NCBI GenBank assembly: GCA_965221815.1
Contig: OZ244915.1
Span: 1,364,001-1,428,000, forward strand
Direction of reading: 5' to 3'
DNA: 64,000 bases
From: JAPOXR01 sp965221815
Lineage (GTDB): Bacteria; Pseudomonadota; Alphaproteobacteria; Rhodobacterales; Rhodobacteraceae
Part shown: piece by piece, positions 16,543 to 25,285 of the stretch
How the letters are laid out: every line of letters begins with the position of its first letter
How positions within the stretch are numbered: position 1 is the stretch's first letter
Notes under the pieces: generated by a model
Databases searched by the model: none
What the model was told of the DNA's origin: nothing
The model's input: the letters and a program-made list of their open reading frames with translations, nothing else
Translations under genes and position numbers: made by a program

Positions 16543-17565
16543 TCATGAAGCGCTCGCAGTTGTTGAGCCAAGCGCTGGAATCACGGTGCGGCCGTACTCA
16601 GCAATAATGTTCTCCTCATCACCATTATCAAGATAGATGTTGAACTGCGTCACCCCGGCAGCCGCCAATTTGTGCAATTTGGCAATATGGTCATCGGGTG
16701 TCCCCAGCACCGCGAACTCTTCAACGATCTCATCGGAAATAAAATCGAGATACGGATTGTCAGACTGTCCATGTTTGGAATAATCGTAACCTCTCCGATC
16801 CTTGATATAGGCGGTGAGCGAAGGAGGAATATCTTCGCGATCCGTACCATATTTTTCAACAATATCCGCGACATGGTTCCCGACCATGGCCGGGAACCAG
16901 CGTGTCGCTTCCCGGCAGGTCTCCATGTCACCAAAGAAGGCCGGTGCCGCGGACATGATACGATAACCTGACATGTCCCGACCGATCTTCCTGCCAGCCT
17001 CGAGCGCTTGGCTGGCAAGCCACTTGCAGATCGCGGGTTCAGCAATCTGTAAAATCAGACCATCGCCTTTACGGCCTGCTGAATCAAGGGCCTTGGGTCC
17101 ATATGCGGCAACCCAGACGGGTAATTCATAGCCCGTGGCCCATGGAAACTTTATCGGGTTGGGGACATCGCCATACTGTTGCTCTTGACCCTTCACGAGA
17201 GCCTTGACGACATCGATAAACTCATCCATCCGCGCCAAGGTCGAAGGCTTACGTCCCATGACCCTGACAGCACTGTCACCGCGACCGACACCGATGTCGA
17301 ATCGTCCACCGGATTGGTGAGCCAGAGAACCAAACAATGATGCCGCTGCCGACCATTCGCGCGTGTTGGGATTGGTAACACACGGTCCAAATCGCATGGT
17401 CCTGGTGTGTTCCATACACATGGCCATTGCCGGAAAACTCTCACGCCAGAGGATATGACTGTCATAAAACCAGCAGTGCTTGAAACCGGCCTCTTCAGCC
17501 GCGGCAACGAGCGCGCGCGCGCGCGTCGGTTCCACAAATCCCTTGAATGTAATTCCAAATTCCAT
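16543..17565 (-). CDS. LLM-class F420-dependent oxidoreductase (TIGR03842-like)
   Basis: A 340-residue luciferase-like TIM-barrel. Start ATG 17565 ('MEFGITFKGFVEPTRARALV') is the family's usual N-terminus, 4 bp after the npdG stop. 'DSHILWRESFPAMAM', 'RMRFGPCVTNPNTREWSAA' with a non-prolyl cis peptide region, and 'RFDIGVGRGDSAVRVMG' match F420-binding LLM enzymes rather than FMN types. The end of the F420 operon is the right place for the main cofactor user. Members of this family sit near uptake or degradation genes in several bacteria, but their substrates are unsettled. Confidence 0.85.
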   Translation of the reverse strand: MEFGITFKGFVEPTRARALVAAAEEAGFKHCWFYDSHILWRESFPAMAMCMEHTRTMRFGPCVTNPNTREWSAAASLFGSLAHQSGGRFDIGVGRGDSAVRVMGRKPSTLARMDEFIDVVKALVKGQEQQYGDVPNPIKFPWATGYELPVWVAAYGPKALDSAGRKGDGLILQIAEPAICKWLASQALEAGRKIGRDMSGYRIMSAAPAFFGDMETCREATRWFPAMVGNHVADIVEKYGTDREDIPPSLTAYIKDRRGYDYSKHGQSDNPYLDFISDEIVEEFAVLGTPDDHIAKLHKLAAAGVTQFNIYLDNGDEENIIAEYGRTVIPALGSTTASAS

Positions 17566-17569
17566 GTTG

Positions 17570-18253
17570 CTATCTTTCTTGATGTGAATGGGCTGGCGGC
17601 CAAATCCGAATCCCGGCATGCGTGAAGGGCACCGTCTTGGAGATATTGATCCGGATCAGGATCGGGGTGATCGCTTCCAGGCAACGGGCGGCTTCGACAT
17701 CACCTGCATTGTAGGTGACAACGCCCAGTTGCCCAATGAGCGCCATGACTTTTTTGCGTGGTTGCAGGCCATTGCCACAGACAAGTATGTCGCAGTTTAT
17801 GGGTTGGTCAAGAGTGTTGAGCGTAACCGCGGAGACATTGTGAAGCGCCCCCATGACGGGGATATCCGGCCCCAGAATGGCCTGCGCGGCTTCAGTCGCC
17901 GATCCCTCCGGTGGCATTGTCACTTTCTTGGGATCGCCGTCCTTGAGAGGAACAGCAATATCAATCAGAATCTTTCCAGCCAATGCCTCTTTGAGCGATA
18001 CGAGGAGTGCATTATGAGCCGACCATGGTACCGCAAGAATAACCATTTCATCAGCGGCGGCAATCGCTGCCTCGTTGTCATATCCTGTGATAGTGGCACT
18101 TCCGGGCAAGGCACGGGACATCAAGGTCTCTGCCATTTCAATGGCGCGTACCGCAGTTCGTGAGCCAAGTGCAATCGGCACACCGACACTGGCAAAACGC
18201 AAGGCCAGTCCCTGACCCTGTGGGCCGGTGCCACCGACGATGGCAACTGTCAT
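17570..18253 (-). CDS. npdG: NADPH:F420 oxidoreductase (F420-dependent NADP reductase)
   Basis: A 227-residue protein with an N-terminal Rossmann motif 'VAIVGGTGPQGQGLALRFA' and 'IALGSRT' (the Ser/Arg/Thr triplet binds the NADP 2'-phosphate in this family), then 'MVILAVPWSAHNALL' and 'ALHNVSAVTLN'. It transfers hydride between NADPH and F420, so it recharges the LLM enzyme encoded next to it. The start overlaps the cofE stop by 4 bp. In bacteria it most likely runs toward F420H2. Confidence 0.88.
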   Translation of the reverse strand: MTVAIVGGTGPQGQGLALRFASVGVPIALGSRTAVRAIEMAETLMSRALPGSATITGYDNEAAIAAADEMVILAVPWSAHNALLVSLKEALAGKILIDIAVPLKDGDPKKVTMPPEGSATEAAQAILGPDIPVMGALHNVSAVTLNTLDQPINCDILVCGNGLQPRKKVMALIGQLGVVTYNAGDVEAARCLEAITPILIRINISKTVPFTHAGIRIWPPAHSHQER

Positions 18254-19023
18254 TGAAACATATCCTCCTCATTTGCCCGCAGAAGATCGAGAGCACTCGT
18301 CTCTTCCCGCGGGGTCCACTCGAGTCCGCGTATCAGGACCAACGGGTGACGGCTGGATTTGTGAACAACCAGTCCCGAAGCCGCCGCAATTTCATCAGCC
18401 AGCGCCGGCTCTGTGACCCTGAGCATGCGCCCCCAGGCGTCTTGCGCCCCGATATTTGAGACCAGCGCCGGCAAGCGATAGAGACCAACAGCCACATTGA
18501 TCTGCCCGAGTCGCCACGGTCGGCCAAAAGTGTCGGTCATAACGAGGCCCAGAATCTGCTTGAACCGCAGTTCCAGTGTTTGCCCCAACCGCCGCATACT
18601 GGCATCAGGATCTCGTGGCAAGGTGACCACGGTATTGTCGGCCGGGATATTCGATTCATCCACTCCGGCATTGGCCGAGATAAACCCCAACCTGTGCTCA
18701 CATATCAGTGTGCCTTCATCCTGTCCAGGATGACGAAAAGCCCTGACAATTCGGGTGGTTTCACCGAGTATCACCTCGATCTTTTCTGGTGACTTGTTCA
18801 ATTCATGGGCCAGGCGGCAGGCGTCTTTGGATGGTATCACCGTGTTCAGATCAACAACGCATCCCTCGGCTTTGGAGACCACCTTGTGTGCAACTGCAAG
18901 AATATCCCGATCTTCAACTCCCCCAATCGCTTCAAGGCGATCCCCCACGCATGCGGCCAGATCGTCACCAGGATTAATCTCCGGTACGTTGGGAATGGCG
19001 ATGATCCGGACCCCTTCCCTCAC
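18250..19023 (-). CDS. cofE: Coenzyme F420-0:L-glutamate ligase
   Basis: A 257-residue single-domain CofE that adds glutamates to F420-0 using GTP. Family marks: 'DILAVAHKVVSKAEGCVVDL', 'GQDEGTLICEHRLGFISANAGVDESNI' (metal- and GTP-binding part), 'VMTDTFGRPWRLGQINVAVG'. Unlike actinobacterial FbiB, there is no C-terminal nitroreductase domain that would reduce dehydro-F420-0; this bears on which precursor CofC uses. It overlaps cofC upstream and npdG downstream by 4 bp each. Confidence 0.92.
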   Translation of the reverse strand: MREGVRIIAIPNVPEINPGDDLAACVGDRLEAIGGVEDRDILAVAHKVVSKAEGCVVDLNTVIPSKDACRLAHELNKSPEKIEVILGETTRIVRAFRHPGQDEGTLICEHRLGFISANAGVDESNIPADNTVVTLPRDPDASMRRLGQTLELRFKQILGLVMTDTFGRPWRLGQINVAVGLYRLPALVSNIGAQDAWGRMLRVTEPALADEIAAASGLVVHKSSRHPLVLIRGLEWTPREETSALDLLRANEEDMFQ

Positions 19024-19637
19024 ACACTTTCCTCTTCCACAAGTGATTCGTCTTGCGCAAGTGCCTGACTGAGACAGGACGATGTGTCAATGTCGAGTCG
19101 CAAACTGTCGAATGAGAGGCGCCGTGCCGTCAGACCTAGCTTGTGTGCTGCTTCGAGGTGCCGGCTGGCTGAATGCGGGCCATAGCAGAACGGGATCGCG
19201 CGCGGAGGTGTGGTGAGCAGAGCATTCGTTCCGTCGTAGAGAGATGGGCACACGACGACCTGTTCATCGTGACCCAGCAAGCGACACACATCGTCTGCAT
19301 CCGGTGCGGCCAGATCAGCCGGGATAATTCCCAGACGGGTATAGTCATGGGCCATGGCCCAGGTTGCAGCCTGTTCAGCAGAAGCACAAAGTGTTCCGCC
19401 TGGCCCCTCATCAATCACGATATTGGTGTAATGACAGGCGAGCGTTCGAATCATCGGGCTCGCGGTCACAACAGCCAGATCAAAAGATACAGTCGTTTGC
19501 GATACCTGGAGAACAGACATCGTACGACAGAACAACCGCTTGGCCAGTTCAGATCGTTCATGGGCAGTCAGGACTGGGGCGAGGCGCGTTTTGGAATGCG
19601 CCGGATCCTTCATTGGCACGACAACCAGAGTCGTCAT
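19020..19637 (-). CDS. cofC: Phospholactate/phosphoglycerate-type guanylyltransferase
   Basis: A 205-residue nucleotidyltransferase beginning 'TTLVVVPMKDPAHSKTRLAP', the CofC version of the NTP-transferase P-loop region, with 'LGIIPADLAAPDADDV' supplying the metal-binding Asp. It activates a three-carbon acid (2-phospholactate, PEP or 3-phosphoglycerate depending on lineage) with GTP for CofD. Overlaps cofD and cofE by 4 bp each. Proteobacterial CofC enzymes can prefer 3-phosphoglycerate; the residues that decide this cannot be judged with confidence here. Confidence 0.9.
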   Translation of the reverse strand: MTTLVVVPMKDPAHSKTRLAPVLTAHERSELAKRLFCRTMSVLQVSQTTVSFDLAVVTASPMIRTLACHYTNIVIDEGPGGTLCASAEQAATWAMAHDYTRLGIIPADLAAPDADDVCRLLGHDEQVVVCPSLYDGTNALLTTPPRAIPFCYGPHSASRHLEAAHKLGLTARRLSFDSLRLDIDTSSCLSQALAQDESLVEEESV

Positions 19638-20593
19638 CGGACATTGCAGGTTGCAGGAGACGGCACAATGTCGAGGAGGGCATTTGCCAGGCGAGTCTTG
19701 CCGTCCCTGTCCGGCATGAAAATATCACAGCAGATGGGTTCAATGCCAGCTGCACGGATGAGCTCGGTGTGACAGGCATCCTGGAAATCGATCAACAGGT
19801 ATCTCGCGATGTCGGTATAGATTGATGACACACCGACCACGTCGGGCCGTATGCCGAGGGCTTTCATCATTTCAGCAGCGGGTCCCTTGACGGTTTTCCC
19901 GGCAATCAGGGGAGAGACAGCGACAACCGGTGCAGCGGTTGCCTGAAGGGCTTCCGTGATTCCCTTCACCTTGAGTATTGGCAAAATACTGGCCACAGGA
20001 TTTGAGGGTGCGATGACCAAGAGATCAGCAAGAGAGATGGCTGTGATTGCCTCCGGTGTCGGCCTGGCGGTCTCGATTCCCTGATAATTGATCGCAAGAA
20101 CCTGTGGTTCATATCGCTCACGCACAAAATATTCCTGGAAAGCCAGCCAGCCCGCCTTCGACCTGACACGGGTTTGAACCCGGTCATCTGTGGGCAGCAG
20201 AATATGTGCCGTGATCCCAAAGCTTGCAGCGATATCCCGGACAATATCGGTTGGGCGATCTCCCCGTCGAAGACGGTCTGTTCGATAGATATGCAAACCA
20301 AGATCCCGATCACCGAGAAACATCCAGGTGTTGGCTCCGAGTTCTCTCAGGACCGTCAAGGCCTGCTCGCTCTCCCCCGCAACGCCCCAACCCTGCACAC
20401 GATTGATCCGCCCCCCAAGTGTATACAGCATGGTGTCGATATCGGGTGAGACCCAGAGACCATGAAACTCATCATCATCAGCAATATTGCCGATGACTGT
20501 CAATGCCACCTGCTCGAGTCCGGCAAATCCCTCAGCAAGCTTGGCACCACCAACCCCACCAGCCAGCAGCGTGACCCTGAGGCATTCTGTCAT
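19634..20593 (-). CDS. cofD: 2-phospho-L-lactate transferase (FO:phosphoacid transferase)
   Basis: A 319-residue CofD: N-terminal 'VTLLAGGVGGAKLAEGFAGL' nucleotide loop, 'VIGNIADDDEFHGLWVSPDID' (metal site), 'LGDRDLGLHIYRTDRLRRGD' and 'VIAPSNPVASILPIL'. It joins the CofC product to FO, giving (dehydro-/3PG-)F420-0. Length and motifs are typical. Overlaps cofH and cofC by 4 bp. Confidence 0.93.
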   Translation of the reverse strand: MTECLRVTLLAGGVGGAKLAEGFAGLEQVALTVIGNIADDDEFHGLWVSPDIDTMLYTLGGRINRVQGWGVAGESEQALTVLRELGANTWMFLGDRDLGLHIYRTDRLRRGDRPTDIVRDIAASFGITAHILLPTDDRVQTRVRSKAGWLAFQEYFVRERYEPQVLAINYQGIETARPTPEAITAISLADLLVIAPSNPVASILPILKVKGITEALQATAAPVVAVSPLIAGKTVKGPAAEMMKALGIRPDVVGVSSIYTDIARYLLIDFQDACHTELIRAAGIEPICCDIFMPDRDGKTRLANALLDIVPSPATCNVR

Positions 20594-21849
20594 GGCCCGG
20601 CAATCGTGCGTGCCGAAAGAAAGCCCAGTGGATTATGGGCGTGTCGATCAACGAGAGGCGCCAACTCATTCGGATCGTGATGAGCATAGACCTCAAGTGT
20701 GTCATAGACCGTCGTTCGCTGGACGGGAATGCGTCCGGCCGAACGGATCAGGTCACAGAGTTCCCGCGCTGTGATCTCTTGACCATGTTGTGAACCGGCC
20801 GCACGGGAAATGCTTTCGTTCATCAAGGTGCCACCCAGATCGTTGACACCACATGAAAGAAGCGCATGGGCGCGCGCGGCACCGAGCTTTGTCCAGCTGA
20901 CCTGAATATTTCTGATTGACCCATGCAGCATGATTCGCGCCACGGCATGCATGAGATCGACTTCATCTGCCGTAGGACCGGGGCGAACCTTGTCGCGGTT
21001 ATCGCGCCAAAGCGGCGAGTCATAATGCACAAAACTCAGCGGCACCAACTCGGTAAACATACCGGTCTCGTCCTGAATCGATCGTAACAGGGCGAGATGT
21101 GCCGCCCAATGTTCGGGCGCATCCACATGCCCGTACATGATCGTTGCCGAGGTCGGTATACCGAGCTGGTGGGCCGTACGAATGATCTCGACCCATTCGA
21201 CTGCGGACAGTTTGTTACGGGTTAACAGTCGGCGAATGTCTGTATCGAGAATTTCGGCAGCAGTCCCGGGCATCGACCCAAGTCCACAGGTCTTCAGATC
21301 CGCAAGGAATGCCCGATACGGTATACGACATTTACGCGCTCCGTACCAGATTTCGAAGGGTGAGAAGGCATGAATATGTAAATCGGGTAAAGCAGCCTTG
21401 ATGGCGCAAATGATCTCACGATACACCGTTCCTGGCATGTCCGGGTGCAGACCACCTTGCAAACACACTTCTGTCGCACCGCGTGCAACGGCCTGTTCAG
21501 CGCGTGAGACAATCTCTTCGGTCGACAGCCACTCCGCTCCGTCTTCTTCGCGTCGCTTGGAAAAACCACAAAACCGACAGCCCATGTAACAGACATTGGT
21601 GAAGTTGATATTACGATTCACGACAAAGGAGACACGATTGCCGTTTTCAAAATCACGTAGCAAATCAGCCACAGCAAGAACGGCGCGTTTGCTGTGTCCT
21701 CGTGCACGGAAGAGTGCGGTGCCTTGTGATTCGGTGATGGTGTGGCCCTCAAGGACCCGGTCGAGAATGGATTGGATTGCAGGTTCCGCCATCATCATCG
21801 CCACCCTGGTTCCCTCCTGAAGGTGCCGTGCCGACTGCTCTGTGGTCAT
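20590..21849 (-). CDS. cofH: FO synthase subunit 2 (5-amino-6-(D-ribitylamino)uracil–L-tyrosine 4-hydroxyphenyl transferase)
   Basis: Radical-SAM enzyme with the CxxxCxxC cluster site in 'NVCYMGCRFCGFSKR', followed by 'EVCLQGGLHPDMPG' and 'HAFSPFEIWYGA'. It couples tyrosine to 5-amino-6-ribitylaminouracil, the first half of FO synthesis. I chose the ATG at 21849 because it overlaps the cofG stop as ATGA, the pattern throughout this operon; an ATG 15 nt upstream is also in frame. About 419 residues. CofG and CofH are separate here, unlike the fused FbiC of actinobacteria. Confidence 0.93.
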   Translation of the reverse strand: MTTEQSARHLQEGTRVAMMMAEPAIQSILDRVLEGHTITESQGTALFRARGHSKRAVLAVADLLRDFENGNRVSFVVNRNINFTNVCYMGCRFCGFSKRREEDGAEWLSTEEIVSRAEQAVARGATEVCLQGGLHPDMPGTVYREIICAIKAALPDLHIHAFSPFEIWYGARKCRIPYRAFLADLKTCGLGSMPGTAAEILDTDIRRLLTRNKLSAVEWVEIIRTAHQLGIPTSATIMYGHVDAPEHWAAHLALLRSIQDETGMFTELVPLSFVHYDSPLWRDNRDKVRPGPTADEVDLMHAVARIMLHGSIRNIQVSWTKLGAARAHALLSCGVNDLGGTLMNESISRAAGSQHGQEITARELCDLIRSAGRIPVQRTTVYDTLEVYAHHDPNELAPLVDRHAHNPLGFLSARTIAGP

Positions 21850-22970
21850 GCCGCTTCTCGACATTGTCTCCGGGCGAGCCCGTCCTCACGTACCAGCGTA
21901 TTGACCCTCTTGTGGATTCCCGGTGCCATGAAGCGGGACGGTTGCCGGATATATCGCGGATAAATTGTCAACCGTTCTTCAAGGGTAAATCCGGCAGCAC
22001 GACAGCGGTCGGCCAGAGTACGAATTTCCGGCCATTCGTGATGTGGATTGATATAATCCTGAGTGACAGGGCTGATTCCACCCCAGTCATTCAAACCAGC
22101 CGCAAGATAATGTATATGACGGGCCTCAAGATTGGGGGGTGCCTGGATACTGATTTCTGGACTCAGGATCAATCGTGCCATGGCAATGGTTCGGAGCATC
22201 TCATCGTGCGTCGGTTCAGGATGGTCAGCCATGGCGATTTCCGGTTTGCGCCGAAAATTCTGGATGATGACCTCCTGAATATGGCCATATCGTTGATGAA
22301 TCGCCTCGATGGCTTCGAGGGTTGCCAAACGCTCTTCCCATGTCTCTCCTATTCCAACCAGAAGACCTGTCGTAAAGGGAACATCGGCAATCCCTGCGCG
22401 CTCAAGTGTACGAAGACGTTGTAATGGCACCTTGTCCGGGCATGCATGATGGGCTTTGCCGGTCCACGTTAAACGTCGACTGACTGACTCCAGCATCATT
22501 CCCATCGAGGCCGACACGGGGCGCAACAATTCAATTTCATCGGGTGCCAATGTTCCGGCATTGACATGCGGCAGAAGCGATGTCTCATCGAGAACCAACG
22601 CGCACATCGCGGCAAGGTAAGATGTCATCCGTCGGTAACCAAGAGCGGCCAGACGTTCTCTCGCGACCTTGTAACGACGCTCCGGTTTTTCACCGAGACT
22701 GAAGAGAATCTCCTTGCAACCATGAACTTCCCCCTGCCGTGCGCGCACGCGGACATCATCAGGTGTCAGGATTTGAGAGGCCGGATCATCAGGTGTACGG
22801 GCGAATGTGCAATAGCCACAACGATCACGACACAGATTGGTCAGCGGCACAAAGATCTTGCGCGAGTAGGTAACTGTCCGTCCCCAGTACTGATCGCGCT
22901 TGGTGGCAGCACGTGCCAGCAGGGTCTTGGTGTCAGTCGCGAGGAGATAAGTGGATGATCCGTGACTCAT
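21846..22970 (-). CDS. cofG: FO synthase subunit 1 (7,8-didemethyl-8-hydroxy-5-deazariboflavin synthase)
   Basis: A 374-residue radical-SAM protein with 'CRDRCGYCTFAR' (CxxxCxxC), then 'KEILFSLGEKPERRY', 'PHVNAGTLAPDE' and 'GMMLESVSRRL', all CofG hallmarks. It closes the deazaflavin ring to give FO. It is the first gene of the coupled cof set, about 205 bp after the BMP gene and a strong hairpin, so a cof promoter may lie at 22971-23130. Confidence 0.93.
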   Translation of the reverse strand: MSHGSSTYLLATDTKTLLARAATKRDQYWGRTVTYSRKIFVPLTNLCRDRCGYCTFARTPDDPASQILTPDDVRVRARQGEVHGCKEILFSLGEKPERRYKVARERLAALGYRRMTSYLAAMCALVLDETSLLPHVNAGTLAPDEIELLRPVSASMGMMLESVSRRLTWTGKAHHACPDKVPLQRLRTLERAGIADVPFTTGLLVGIGETWEERLATLEAIEAIHQRYGHIQEVIIQNFRRKPEIAMADHPEPTHDEMLRTIAMARLILSPEISIQAPPNLEARHIHYLAAGLNDWGGISPVTQDYINPHHEWPEIRTLADRCRAAGFTLEERLTIYPRYIRQPSRFMAPGIHKRVNTLVREDGLARRQCREAA

Positions 22971-23130
22971 GCCAAACTCGCTCTGTCCATCGTGTCAAGA
23001 TTTACGCGCGACCGGCCAACCCCGACTGCAGATGTTCTGGGCATGAAGCTGTCATTGCCTGCAAAATCACGGCGACGCGCTCACCATCAATTTGCGTCCT
23101 GAACGGGCCGGAATATGCAGGACTCGAAAT

Positions 23131-23160
23131 CCGCCATGCGCCGGTTGAGGCGCATGGCGG
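23131..23160 (-). terminator. Strong hairpin between the BMP gene and cofG
   Basis: CCGCCATGCGCC (23131-23142) pairs perfectly with GGCGCATGGCGG (23149-23160), a 12-bp GC-rich stem with a 6-nt loop, 16 nt past the BMP stop. On the minus transcript it is followed by ATTTCG, so the U-tract is weak: it may end most importer transcripts, or protect the mRNA end while allowing read-through into cofG. Confidence 0.65.
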
Positions 23161-23175
23161 CGGTGTCTTGACTCT

Positions 23176-24246
23176 CTATTGAGGAATATCACCCTCGATA
23201 CCTTCGACATAAAAATTCATGCCAAGGAGCACACCATCGTCAGCCCGTTCTCCCTCTTTCAGCCAGACCGTGCCATCCTGTCGATTGATCGGCCCTTCAA
23301 AAGAGTGCATTGTGCCCGCAACAATGGCTTCCTTGATGGCGGTAGCAGAAGCTTGCACATCCGTAGGAATACGATCGGAAAACGCACCGATTGCGACCAT
23401 ACCCTCCTTGATGCCATGCCACGTATCGGTCGATTCCCATGTTCCGTCGATCACTGCCTTCGTGCGTTCGATATAGTAGGGCGACCAATCATCGATAATC
23501 GAACTCAACCTGGCTGTCGGACCGAATTGTGCCATATCGGAAGCTTGGCCAAAAGCATAAATGCCGCTTTCCTCGGCGATTGTCATCGCCGCCGGTGAGT
23601 CGGTATGCTGCATGATGACATCGGCTCCCTGGTCAATCAGGGCGCGTGCCGCGTCGGCCTCTTTGGCCGGATCAAACCAGGTAAAAACCCAGACAATCTT
23701 GAATTCGACGTCAGGATTCACCTTCTTTGCGGCAAGATAGGCTGAATTGATTCCACGCACGACTTCAGGGATTGGAAAAGACGCAATATACCCGACAACA
23801 TTGGTTTCGGTCATATGACCGGCAATATGTCCGATGACAGTTCGCCCTTCATAAAACCGCGCCGAATAGGTCGATACATTCGGCGCACGCTTGAAACCTG
23901 TTGCATGCTCAAATTTGACGTCAGGGAACTTCGCTGCGACATTAATCGTTGGATCCATATAGCCGAAAGATGTTGTGTAAATCAGTTTGTGCCCCGACAA
24001 TGCCATCTGTGTCATGACCCGCTCAGCATCCGCACCTTCGGGAACACTTTCGGCATAAGATGTCTCGACCTTGTCGCCGAGCACTTCCTCGACGGCCTGA
24101 CGTCCGATATCATGTTCATGGGTCCAGCCATAATCGCCAATCGGACCCACATAGACAAAACCCACTTTGAGCGGTTCTGCCGCCACCCCGATTGGGAGAG
24201 TGAATGCCATCAGGCATACCAGTCCCCAATATTGAAACTTATTCAT
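23176..24246 (-). CDS. BMP-family ABC transporter substrate-binding protein
   Basis: A 356-residue periplasmic binding protein with a signal peptide (residues 1-23, 'LMAFTLPIGVAA') and the BMP (Med/TmpC) fold: 'KVGFVYVGPIGDYGWTHEHD', 'TTSFGYMDPTINVAAKFPDV', 'GADVIMQHTDSPAAM' and 'GQASDM'. Known family ligands are nucleosides and, in some bacteria, riboflavin. It is the last gene of an importer set transcribed toward the F420 genes, so purine/pyrimidine-like or deazaflavin-like ligands are plausible. There is no lipobox cysteine, as usual in alphaproteobacteria. Confidence 0.9.
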   Translation of the reverse strand: MNKFQYWGLVCLMAFTLPIGVAAEPLKVGFVYVGPIGDYGWTHEHDIGRQAVEEVLGDKVETSYAESVPEGADAERVMTQMALSGHKLIYTTSFGYMDPTINVAAKFPDVKFEHATGFKRAPNVSTYSARFYEGRTVIGHIAGHMTETNVVGYIASFPIPEVVRGINSAYLAAKKVNPDVEFKIVWVFTWFDPAKEADAARALIDQGADVIMQHTDSPAAMTIAEESGIYAFGQASDMAQFGPTARLSSIIDDWSPYYIERTKAVIDGTWESTDTWHGIKEGMVAIGAFSDRIPTDVQASATAIKEAIVAGTMHSFEGPINRQDGTVWLKEGERADDGVLLGMNFYVEGIEGDIPQ

Positions 24247-24349
24247 TGTCTTGAGATCACTCCTTCACAGTTTGAGGTTTCATAGATGATGGCGATTGGA
24301 AAGTGAAGTGCAGGAGAGTTGAGGTCATGTCTCGGTTGGGAGACGACGT

Positions 24350-25285
24350 TCAGAGCGTCGGGTGGAAACTCTTGCCCAGACAGGACGGTGCCTGCGTCTG
24401 GTGACGATATCGTCTTGATGAGAGCAGAATGAGCACAAGAATCGTGGCGATATAGGGTGACATTGACAGATATTCGACACCAATGGCAACTCCTGCTGCC
24501 TGCAGATTGAGCTGCAGGAGGGTCAGGCCACCAAACAGCCAGGCGCCGAACAGGACGCGCCACGGTTTCCATGAAGCAAAAACCACAATTGCCAAGGCGA
24601 TCCATCCCGCTCCGGCAGTCATCCCTTCAGTCCATTGTGGAACGCGGACCAGTGACAAATACGCACCGCCCAAACCGGCGCAGCCACCACCGACCATAAT
24701 CGCCGTGACCCGGATCAATCGCACGTTGTAACCAATCGCATGAGCCGCTTCGTGGTTTTCCCCCACGGCGCGGACGATAAGCCCGGTACGGGACGCACGA
24801 AAAAACCACCAAAGGACTGGCGGCAGGATCAACCCGACGTAAAGAATGGGATCGTGGATAAAGAGAATTTCTCCGATAACGGGAAGGTCAGAGAGGATCG
24901 GGATATCAAGCTTTGGCATTGGCGGTGGCCGTATACCTGTAAACTCTGTTCCCAGAAGCGATGCAAGTCCAAGCCCGAAAAGCGTCAGCGCCAGCCCGCT
25001 CGCAACCTGATTTCCCAACAGATACTGCGTGATGACGGCAAAAACGAGCGAGAGAATCGCACCACCCGTCATCCCAACGATGGCCCCGACCAGCGGTGAC
25101 CCGGTCTTGACGGCACCGATAAATCCACAAACCGCGCCGATGATCATCATGCCTTCAACGCCGAGATTCAAGACACCGGACTTTTCGACGATCATTTCCC
25201 CGGTTGCCGCCAGAAGAATGGGCGTTGAAGCAACGAGAATGCTTGCGAACAGTGTGACAAGCGAAATTGACGAGAGATCAATCAT
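24350..25285 (-). CDS. BMP-type ABC transporter permease (NupQ/YufQ-like)
   Basis: About 311 residues, multi-spanning. The start ATG 25285 ('MIDLSSISLVTLFASILVAS') overlaps the stop of the first permease as ATGA; an upstream in-frame start would overlap more. Family features are 'LLAATGEMIVEKSGVLNLGVEG' near the N-terminus and 'GENHEAAHAIGYNVRLIRVTAIMVGGGCAGLGGAYLS', the EAA-like cytoplasmic loop. It forms the channel with the other permease. A 103-bp gap precedes the binding-protein gene. Confidence 0.9.
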   Translation of the reverse strand: MIDLSSISLVTLFASILVASTPILLAATGEMIVEKSGVLNLGVEGMMIIGAVCGFIGAVKTGSPLVGAIVGMTGGAILSLVFAVITQYLLGNQVASGLALTLFGLGLASLLGTEFTGIRPPPMPKLDIPILSDLPVIGEILFIHDPILYVGLILPPVLWWFFRASRTGLIVRAVGENHEAAHAIGYNVRLIRVTAIMVGGGCAGLGGAYLSLVRVPQWTEGMTAGAGWIALAIVVFASWKPWRVLFGAWLFGGLTLLQLNLQAAGVAIGVEYLSMSPYIATILVLILLSSRRYRHQTQAPSCLGKSFHPTL

